Of a stretch of DNA of 64,000 bases, positions 42,062-49,309 are shown one piece after another. The notes below the pieces were generated by a model. The model was not told the DNA's origin. It did not search any database and saw only the letters and a list, made by a program, of their open reading frames with translations. A program made the translations under genes and the position numbers. Every line of letters begins with the position of its first letter. Position 1 is the first letter of the stretch. Origin of the DNA: UBA1205 sp045534635 (GTDB taxonomy: Bacteria; Bacteroidota; Bacteroidia; Bacteroidales; WCHB1-69); assembly GCA_045534635.1 (NCBI GenBank), contig JAZSKB010000039.1, positions 1 to 64,000 on the forward strand. Reading direction: 5' to 3'.

Positions 42062-43045
42062 ATGATAAATGTTAATCATATTTTTCAAATTGAAGACAAT
42101 AGCACTTTTCAAAAAATTGCATTGCAAATATTCAATTACCAATACAATAACATTGAAATTTATCAACACTATGTTAATTGTTTAGGCATAAAACCCGAAT
42201 CGGTAACAAACATAAATGAAATACCATTTCTGCCTATCACATTTTTTAAAACAAACCAAATCCTCTCTAAAGAAAAAAATGCTCAATTAATTTTTGAAAG
42301 TAGTGGCACTACCGGAAATCAAGTTTCCAAACACTATGTAGCAAATGAAAATATTTATATTCAAAGCTTTACAAAATGTTTTGAACATTTTTTTGGTTCT
42401 CCTTCACAATATGTAATTCTCGCTCTACTTCCCTCTTATTTAGAACGTAATAATTCTTCATTAGTTTATATGATGAACCACTTAATTGAGCATAGTCAAA
42501 AAGATAGCGGTTTCTATCTACATAATTTTGAGGAATTAGCATTTAAAATCAATATTTTAAAAGAAAAAAAGCAACCGACGATTCTTTTTGGAGTCAGTTT
42601 TGCTCTTTTGGATTTTTTGGAAAAATATCAATTTAATTTTCCTGAATTACTTGTTTTCGAAACAGGTGGTATGAAAACCAAACGCAAAGAAATTGCAAGA
42701 GAAGAATTACATCAAATTATAAAACAAGGATTTAACATTCCTTTAGTCTATTCGGAATATGGAATGACAGAATTACTCTCTCAAGCATATAGCCTCAACG
42801 ATATTACTTTTCAAACTCCACCTTGGATGAAAATATTTTTAAGAGATATGCAAGACCCTCTTTCCTTATTAACTAACAATAATCAAAAAGGAGGAATAAA
42901 TATAATAGATTTAGCAAACATATACTCATGTTCTTTTATTGCTACTCAAGATATTGGACGTATTCATAATGACAACTCATTTGAAATACTTGGAAGGTTT
43001 GACAACGCCGATATTAAAGGTTGTAATATGTTAGTAACAGAATAA
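42062..43045 (+). CDS. LuxE-like acyl-protein synthetase
   Basis: A 327-aa member of the LuxE/PaaK-like branch of the adenylate-forming superfamily. FESSGTTGNQVSKHY (residues ~80-94) is the nucleotide-binding P-loop, and VYSEYGMTELLSQAY (~residue 230) is the adenylate-contact motif. LuxE activates a fatty acid and holds it as an acyl-enzyme for a reductase; no LuxC, LuxD or acyl carrier gene is nearby. Its substrate here is therefore unknown. It lies 33 bases upstream of the zincin lipoprotein gene on the same strand, which may form a two-gene unit. Confidence 0.8.
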   Translation: MINVNHIFQIEDNSTFQKIALQIFNYQYNNIEIYQHYVNCLGIKPESVTNINEIPFLPITFFKTNQILSKEKNAQLIFESSGTTGNQVSKHYVANENIYIQSFTKCFEHFFGSPSQYVILALLPSYLERNNSSLVYMMNHLIEHSQKDSGFYLHNFEELAFKINILKEKKQPTILFGVSFALLDFLEKYQFNFPELLVFETGGMKTKRKEIAREELHQIIKQGFNIPLVYSEYGMTELLSQAYSLNDITFQTPPWMKIFLRDMQDPLSLLTNNNQKGGINIIDLANIYSCSFIATQDIGRIHNDNSFEILGRFDNADIKGCNMLVTE

Positions 43046-43078
43046 ATAAACAGATTTTAATAACAAATAATAAAAAAA

Positions 43079-45130
43079 ATGACTAAAAAGATAATAGCAA
43101 TGATTTTATTATGCTTATTTTTTACAAATTGTAATCATTTCAATAACAAAACAATAACTAAAACAGATGTACAAACTACAATAGATACAATGCTCAACAT
43201 TTTTGGAAATGCTTGGCAAGAAAATATCGAAAGAGGTGTAAATCAAGTTGCACTTTTTTGGGAGAAAACCGACGGCAATAAAAATGATTTTAAACAATTC
43301 TGTATCAACAATTTTATTGCTGATAGTACACAAAAACACCTTTTGTTTGAACGCTTATGCGAGAATTTCGAAAGCATTTATGGACTAAATAACAAAATGA
43401 TGGTCAATCTATTAAGACCATTACACGTAACAAATTATCCATCACTTCCTATTGACAATTTATTTGGAGCATGGAACCCAGCAGCACATTTGGAAGACGA
43501 TTTTTACGCAAATAAAATTGCATTTCATATTATGCTCAACTTCCCTTTTTATACATTAGAAGAAAAAAATACATTAGGCAAAACTTGGAGCAACACACAA
43601 TGGGGCTACGCTCGCTTAGGAGATATCTTTACCTCTCGAATTCCAGCACAAGAACTTCAAAATATTGCAACCGCAACCAACAATGCTGATAATTATATCT
43701 CCAATTACAATATTTACATGGGAAATCTTATTGATAACAATGGGGTTAGTCATTTTCCAAAAGATATGCTACTCATCAGCCATTGGGGATTGAGAGATGA
43801 ATTAAAATCTCAATATGCAAATAAAGAAAATGGTATCCAAAAACAGCAACTCATCTACGAAGTTATGAAACGAATTATCAGACAAGAAATTCCTCAAAAT
43901 GTAATTAATAGTAATGATTGTCAATGGAATCCATATAAAAATACTTGTTCGAAAAATGGGCAAGAAATCAATTTTTCTGCAGAACCATCAACACGTTATC
44001 AACATCTATTAGAATGCTTTTTAGCAATGAAAGCCGTTGATAAATATTCTCCATTATATCCTACTTATATTAGTCGTACTTTTGAACAAGATTTGGAAAT
44101 TTCCCAAGAAGAATTAGAAAATATATTTGTTACCTTTTTATCTTCTCCAGAAGTTGCAATGGTTGGCGAACTTATCAAACAAAGGTTAGGTCGAAATTTA
44201 CAAGCATTTGACATTTGGTACGATGGATTTAAAGAACGTAGCAATATCAATCCTGCACTATTAGACCAACTTACCACAAAAAAATATCCTAACAAAAGTG
44301 CATTTGTCGCCGATTTACCAATCATTATGCAAAAACTTGGTTTTACATCTGACCTTGCCAATTTTGTTTGTTCTCATATTACCGTTGATGCTTCTGTAGG
44401 AGCAGGACATGCTTGGGAGGCAAAAACCAAAGATGACAATGCTCGCCTACGAACACGAATCGGAGAAAATGGAATGGATTATAAAGGTTACAATATTGGC
44501 ATTCACGAATTTGGACATAATGTTGAACAAACTATCACATTGCACAATGTTCCAAATTATATGTTGGCTGGTGTTCCCAATACTGCCTTTACCGAAGCAT
44601 TAGCATTTATTTTCCAAAAACGAGATATGGAACTATTAGGAATGCCTTCAAAAGATACGCTTAGTCAATATTATACCACATTAGATATTTTCTGGGGATG
44701 TTACGAAATTATGGGTGTTGCATTGCTTGATATGCGAGTGTGGAAATGGATGTATGAAAATCCAGATTGTGATGCAAAATCATTACAAAATGCTGTAATA
44801 GATTTAGCTACAAATATTTGGAATGATTTTTATGCTCCTATTTTTGGAATAAAAAATGAACCAATTTTAGCAATATATTCACACATGATAGACGCTCCTT
44901 TGTATTTATCTGCATATCCAATAGGACATATCATTGAATTTCAATTAGAAAACTATCTTTCTAATAAAATTATCGGTGAAGAAGTTCCAGATATTTTTGC
45001 CAATGGTCGCTTAACTCCTCAAATATGGCTTTCTAAAGGATTGAACACTCAATTGAGTATCAATCCACTTTTAGAAGAAACAAACAAGGCGGTTACTATT
45101 ATAAAAAATAAAAATATTAAACAAGATTAA
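43079..45130 (+). CDS. zincin-like metallopeptidase lipoprotein, unknown family
   Basis: A 683-aa predicted lipoprotein (lipobox LFFTNCN, Cys19). Residues 476-480 read HEFGH, an HExxH zinc site, and Glu506 in NTAFTEALAF lies 30 residues after the first His, the spacing and context of a gluzincin third ligand as in M3-type peptidases. Other M3 hallmarks are not recognised, and the N-terminal 400 residues match nothing I know. A role as an envelope peptidase is inferred from the zinc site only. It may form a unit with the LuxE-like gene before it; surA follows after 79 bases. Confidence 0.75.
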   Translation: MTKKIIAMILLCLFFTNCNHFNNKTITKTDVQTTIDTMLNIFGNAWQENIERGVNQVALFWEKTDGNKNDFKQFCINNFIADSTQKHLLFERLCENFESIYGLNNKMMVNLLRPLHVTNYPSLPIDNLFGAWNPAAHLEDDFYANKIAFHIMLNFPFYTLEEKNTLGKTWSNTQWGYARLGDIFTSRIPAQELQNIATATNNADNYISNYNIYMGNLIDNNGVSHFPKDMLLISHWGLRDELKSQYANKENGIQKQQLIYEVMKRIIRQEIPQNVINSNDCQWNPYKNTCSKNGQEINFSAEPSTRYQHLLECFLAMKAVDKYSPLYPTYISRTFEQDLEISQEELENIFVTFLSSPEVAMVGELIKQRLGRNLQAFDIWYDGFKERSNINPALLDQLTTKKYPNKSAFVADLPIIMQKLGFTSDLANFVCSHITVDASVGAGHAWEAKTKDDNARLRTRIGENGMDYKGYNIGIHEFGHNVEQTITLHNVPNYMLAGVPNTAFTEALAFIFQKRDMELLGMPSKDTLSQYYTTLDIFWGCYEIMGVALLDMRVWKWMYENPDCDAKSLQNAVIDLATNIWNDFYAPIFGIKNEPILAIYSHMIDAPLYLSAYPIGHIIEFQLENYLSNKIIGEEVPDIFANGRLTPQIWLSKGLNTQLSINPLLEETNKAVTIIKNKNIKQD

Positions 45131-45209
45131 TATTTAAAATACTAAAATTAATTTTTTTTCGTTTTTAATATTTAAGACTTTTATTGTATCATTATTTGAT
45201 TAAAAGAAA

Positions 45210-46586
45210 ATGAGAAATATCTGTATATTCGTAACTTGTATTATCTTGCAAATATCATTGTTTGCACAATCGAACAACGCTGTTGTTCTTGATGAAATCA
45301 TTGCCACTGTTGGCAATCATATCATTACTCGCTCCGATTTAGAATATGCAACTCAAGCATATAAATATTCCTCTGGATTTTATACAATGGAAATTGATGA
45401 AAGTACAACTTGCAGCATTTTAGAACAACTATTGTTCCAAAAATTGTTACTACATCAAGCAGAATTAGATAGTGTTGTAATTACCGAACAACAAGTTGAC
45501 GAACGTTTAGATTATAATCTTCGTATGCAAATTATGCGAATGGGCAACGATTCCAAACGTTTAGAAGAATATTACGGAAAAAGTATTGCAGAAATTAAAA
45601 TGGATTCACGAGAACAACTTCGTGAAGATATGATGGCTGAAGAAGTTCAACGGAAACTTACCTCGTCTATTAATGTTATTAATCAAGAAGTTTTAGAGTA
45701 TTTCAATACCATTCCCAAAGATAGCATTCCCACAATTCCTACAGAATACGAATTAGCACACATTGTTAAAACACCGATTATCAGTGATGAAGAAAAAATT
45801 CGTGTTAAAGATAAATTAGAAGAATTTCGTAATCGAGCATTAAAAGGAGAAAATTTTAGTACTTTTGCTCGTATGTATTCCGAAGACCCTGGCAGTGCCA
45901 CCAAAGGTGGAGAACTTGGCTTTACTACACGAGGAGACCTTTACCCAGAATTTGAAGCAGTTGCATATTCTCTCAAACAAGGTGAAATATCTTCTGTAGT
46001 AGAAACTGCCGCAGGCTATCATATTATAAAAATGTTAGAACGAAGAGGTGATAACATCAACGTCGCTCATATTCTTATCAAACCCAAACCATCTGCTGAA
46101 GCTCTCATTGCTGCAAAAGACTATTTAGATAGCATTTACAATATCATTACAATCAATAAGATACCTTTTGATTCAGCTGCTTTTCTCTATTCTGACGACC
46201 CTTCTAAAATCAATGGAGGAAAAATCATCAATCCATATACTTCTTCGGATATATTTATAGATGAACAACTGCAAGAATACGACAAAAGTATGTTTTATAA
46301 TATTGATAACCTTAATGTTAACAACTATACACGAACCATATCTATGATAAACGAAGCAGGCAATCAAGCCTATCATATTGTTTACTTGGTAAACAAAAAA
46401 GAAGCTCATTCGGCTAATCTTATCGATGATTACGAAAAAATAAAAAATGCGGCTTTGGAAGATAAAAAACAACGCACATTAATGAAATGGATAAAAAATA
46501 AAGTAAAATACACATATATCCGATTAAATGAAGAATTTAACAATTGTGCATTTTTGCATGATTGGGACTTAAAAAATATAGACTAA
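45210..46586 (+). CDS. surA: SurA-like periplasmic peptidyl-prolyl isomerase
   Basis: A 458-aa exported chaperone that helps outer-membrane proteins fold. The signal peptide is residues 1-19 (ISLFAQ). An N-terminal SurA domain (LDEIIATVGNHIITRSDLE, cited by ATVGNHIITRSD) is followed by two parvulin domains: one clear (EYELAHIVKTP to GEISSVVETAAGYHIIKM) and one starting at NVAHILIKPKPS. Its stop overlaps the moxR start by one base (TAATG). The pairing with MoxR is common in Bacteroidota. Confidence 0.9.
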   Translation: MRNICIFVTCIILQISLFAQSNNAVVLDEIIATVGNHIITRSDLEYATQAYKYSSGFYTMEIDESTTCSILEQLLFQKLLLHQAELDSVVITEQQVDERLDYNLRMQIMRMGNDSKRLEEYYGKSIAEIKMDSREQLREDMMAEEVQRKLTSSINVINQEVLEYFNTIPKDSIPTIPTEYELAHIVKTPIISDEEKIRVKDKLEEFRNRALKGENFSTFARMYSEDPGSATKGGELGFTTRGDLYPEFEAVAYSLKQGEISSVVETAAGYHIIKMLERRGDNINVAHILIKPKPSAEALIAAKDYLDSIYNIITINKIPFDSAAFLYSDDPSKINGGKIINPYTSSDIFIDEQLQEYDKSMFYNIDNLNVNNYTRTISMINEAGNQAYHIVYLVNKKEAHSANLIDDYEKIKNAALEDKKQRTLMKWIKNKVKYTYIRLNEEFNNCAFLHDWDLKNID

Positions 46587-47563
46587 TGATAAATTTCAAC
46601 TCAGATAAAGAGGCTATCGAAGCCTTTTGCAACAAATACAATATTCTACGTAAAGAAGTTGCGAAAGTAATTGTTGGACAAGATGCTGTAATAAAAGACA
46701 TCTTGATTACCATTTTCAGTCGTGGACATGTTTTATTAATTGGTGTTCCCGGATTGGCTAAAACATTGATGATAACCACTATCGCAAAAAGTTTAGGATT
46801 ATCTTACAATCGTATTCAATTTACACCCGACCTTATGCCGGGTGATATTATTGGTACTGAAATTTTAGATGAAAATCGTAAATTTAAATTTGTTAATGGA
46901 CCTGTTTTTGCTAATATTGTACTTGCTGACGAAATCAATAGAACGCCACCAAAAACACAATCGGCACTTTTGGAAGCAATGCAAGAAAGAAGTGTTTCTA
47001 TGGCTGGAATTACACATAAATTGCCTGAACCATTTTTTGTTTTAGCAACTCAAAATCCTATTGAACAAGAAGGAACATACCCACTTCCTGAGGCTCAATT
47101 AGACCGTTTTATGTTCAATATTCATTTAGATTATCCTTCTTTTGATGAAGAAATTAATATTGTAAAATCAACTATCAATGGTGAACTTTACGATGTAAAA
47201 CAAGTAATTGACATTGAAGAAATTTTATATTTCCAACGACTTTTACAAAAAATACCTGTTGCCGATAATGTATATCAATATGCTGTAAAATTATCGTCAA
47301 TCACCCGACCAAACACGGTTATGACTCACCCTTGGGCGAAACAATATCTATCATGGGGGGCAGGTCCTCGTTGTTCTCAAAATTTAGTTATTGCAGCCAA
47401 ATGTCATGCTGTGCTTTCTGGAAAACTTTCTCCTGATATTGAAGATATTAACGCTATTGCGTACGCTGTTATGAGACATCGTATTGTAAAAAATTACCGA
47501 GCAGAAGCCGACAATATTGATATTGATACCATTATTTCCACTTTCTTAAATGATATTAAATAG
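46586..47563 (+). CDS. MoxR-type AAA+ ATPase
   Basis: A 325-aa cytoplasmic AAA+ ATPase of the MoxR family, chaperone-like proteins that usually work with vWA-domain partners. Walker A is GVPGLAKT; Walker B is VLADEINRTPPKTQSALLEAM (cited by VLADEINR); sensor residues lie in FVLATQNPIEQEGTYPLPEAQ (core ATQNPIEQEG). The open frame extends to a TTG at 46562 inside surA, but the ATG at 46586 overlaps the surA stop in the usual TAATG manner. The natural partner DUF58 is not adjacent; one is at 670. Confidence 0.94.
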   Translation: MINFNSDKEAIEAFCNKYNILRKEVAKVIVGQDAVIKDILITIFSRGHVLLIGVPGLAKTLMITTIAKSLGLSYNRIQFTPDLMPGDIIGTEILDENRKFKFVNGPVFANIVLADEINRTPPKTQSALLEAMQERSVSMAGITHKLPEPFFVLATQNPIEQEGTYPLPEAQLDRFMFNIHLDYPSFDEEINIVKSTINGELYDVKQVIDIEEILYFQRLLQKIPVADNVYQYAVKLSSITRPNTVMTHPWAKQYLSWGAGPRCSQNLVIAAKCHAVLSGKLSPDIEDINAIAYAVMRHRIVKNYRAEADNIDIDTIISTFLNDIK

Positions 47564-48003
47564 TGTACAATATCAAAACAAGAATCAATAAAGGAAAAAA
47601 AGAAATTTTTGACCCAATACGTTGTATGTACGTAAGTGCTACACCTGAAGAATATGTAAGACAAGCATTTATACTTCATTTGCTCAACAATCTTAAAGTA
47701 CCTAAAATAGCAATTGCTGTCGAAAAACAAATTAATTATAATGGTACTGCTAAACGTTTCGATATAGCAATACAATACAAAGGAAAATTTTTAGTTATCG
47801 TAGAATGCAAAGCACCTTCCGTAAATCTTTCTGAAGATACTCTTTTACAAGCATCTATTTACAACAAAGGTTTATTTGCTGAATATATCGTTCTTATCAA
47901 TGGAAAAACATGTTTAACGCTAAAACGAAACGAAGCAAACTATCAACCTATTGATAATTTGCCTTCTTATCACGAGTTGATACTTTCTGTTGATAAAGAT
48001 TAA
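47563..48003 (+). CDS. HSDR_N-domain nuclease-like protein
   Basis: A 146-aa protein with the PD-(D/E)XK-like domain found at the N-terminus of type I restriction R subunits. The core is AVEKQINYNG, then KRFDIAIQY, then LVIVECKAPS (Asp, Glu and Lys of the nuclease site). It occurs widely as a free-standing protein in Bacteroidota, and no methylase or specificity gene is present, so restriction is unlikely. The start is GTG, overlapping the moxR TAG by one base; relatives begin at the same MYN. The last 56 bases overlap the convergent glycosyltransferase gene. Confidence 0.82.
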   Translation: MYNIKTRINKGKKEIFDPIRCMYVSATPEEYVRQAFILHLLNNLKVPKIAIAVEKQINYNGTAKRFDIAIQYKGKFLVIVECKAPSVNLSEDTLLQASIYNKGLFAEYIVLINGKTCLTLKRNEANYQPIDNLPSYHELILSVDKD

Positions 48004-49177
48004 GATATAAATCCGACATTGATGCTATAAGTACAGAATAATCAAATCTTTTCTTTGCAAAAGATGCCCCTTCTTGCGACATCTTACTACGCAAATCGTC
48101 ATCTTCTATCAATTGCAGCATTTTAGAAACAAAATCTTCTAAATTATCCCTTTCTGCCAACAAAGCGGTTTTTCCTTCTAATACAATATCTGCTACACCT
48201 CCTACCCGATTAGCGACTATTGGTTTATTTGCCGCTTGCGATTCTATCAAACTTGTTGGTGTCCCCTCATTTAGTGAGGTCAAAGTTACTATATCTACTC
48301 CTGCATTTACACAATCTACTTCTTTTATCCATGAAGTCAATATCAAAGAAACATCAGGACACTGTCCTCCTGCTAAATGATTGTAATTAGCGTACGATAT
48401 TCCCAGATGTTCTGCATATTGTTCTATCATCTTATGTTCTTCGCCATCTCCAACTACAAAAAATTTTACTTTTTTAGATGTTGTTTGCAATACCAAATTT
48501 ATAACTTCTAAAAAAAACTTAAAATTTTTTATTGGTGCCAATCTTCCTATAATTGCAACAGCAATTTCATCATCTGCGATATTATACCATTGACGAAATT
48601 GTTGTCTTTTTCTATCTGTTTCTTCAAAAAATTTTGTTAAATCAAGTCCTAAAGGGATTACAACTATTTTCTTTTTTGGACATATACGATATTTTTCACA
48701 CAATTCTTGTGCTTGCAAATTGCTCAAAGCAATAATTTTTGTTGATAACAATGCAAATATACGTTCTATTGTTTTGTAAATAAAAGATTTAAGTCCACCA
48801 AAATATTTATCAAACACATGACCATGAAAAGTATGCACTATAACTTTTACTCCACAGACTTTGGCTGCCAATCTTCCCAAAATACCTGCTTTTGCAGCAT
48901 GAGTATGAACAATATCTGGTTGATATTCTTTTATTATTTTTTTTATTTCTTTATAGGCTTTAATATCTAACCAACTTATTGAACGATACATTGATTTTAT
49001 CACTATAGGCTTTATTCCGTATTGTTCCAATATATATTCCGAAGTACCTTCTTCTTCCTCTTTTACTCCTCCTATTAACATTGTGTCAAATACATCTGGC
49101 ATAAATTTTGTCAGATACGCCACATAATAAATAGGTCCTCCTATATTAAATCTGTTTAATATATGTAAAACTCGCAT
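47948..49177 (-). CDS. GT4 glycosyltransferase
   Basis: A 409-aa GT-B glycosyltransferase of family 4. The N-terminus MRVLHILNRFNIGGPIYYV, the middle DIVHTHAAKAGILGRLAA, AIIGRLAPIKNFKFFLEV, and the C-terminal SLNEGTPTSLIESQAANKPIV with the E-x7-E motif are typical. It is cytosolic or loosely membrane-bound and probably builds an envelope polysaccharide. Sugar donor and acceptor are unknown. It ends inside the HSDR_N gene on the other strand (56-base antisense overlap). No promoter box was found in front of it. Confidence 0.88.
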   Translation of the reverse strand: MRVLHILNRFNIGGPIYYVAYLTKFMPDVFDTMLIGGVKEEEEGTSEYILEQYGIKPIVIKSMYRSISWLDIKAYKEIKKIIKEYQPDIVHTHAAKAGILGRLAAKVCGVKVIVHTFHGHVFDKYFGGLKSFIYKTIERIFALLSTKIIALSNLQAQELCEKYRICPKKKIVVIPLGLDLTKFFEETDRKRQQFRQWYNIADDEIAVAIIGRLAPIKNFKFFLEVINLVLQTTSKKVKFFVVGDGEEHKMIEQYAEHLGISYANYNHLAGGQCPDVSLILTSWIKEVDCVNAGVDIVTLTSLNEGTPTSLIESQAANKPIVANRVGGVADIVLEGKTALLAERDNLEDFVSKMLQLIEDDDLRSKMSQEGASFAKKRFDYSVLIASMSDLYLNLYQQKVSTRDKKANYQ

Positions 49178-49203
49178 TTAAAACAATTTCATTTTTCACA
49201 ATA

Positions 49204-49243
49204 AAAACACTAAGAAAGTTTTTATTGACCATCTTAGTGTTTT
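49204..49243 (-). terminator. terminator of the SprB/CHU_C gene
   Basis: A 12-bp stem, aaaacactaaga (49204-49215) and tcttagtgtttt (49232-49243), with a 16-base loop and a T run on the minus strand. It lies between the surface-protein gene and the glycosyltransferase. Confidence 0.7.
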
Positions 49244-49309
49244 ATTTTTTAGAATATTAATATTGTAAGCTATTCTTCAAAGAATAGAAATAAACTGACA
49301 ATTTTGGTT

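Noticed and set aside
47563..48003. Remnant of a type I restriction-modification system
   Set aside because: Only the HSDR_N domain is present, as in common free-standing proteins, with no methylase, specificity or helicase parts and a tidy operon with moxR.
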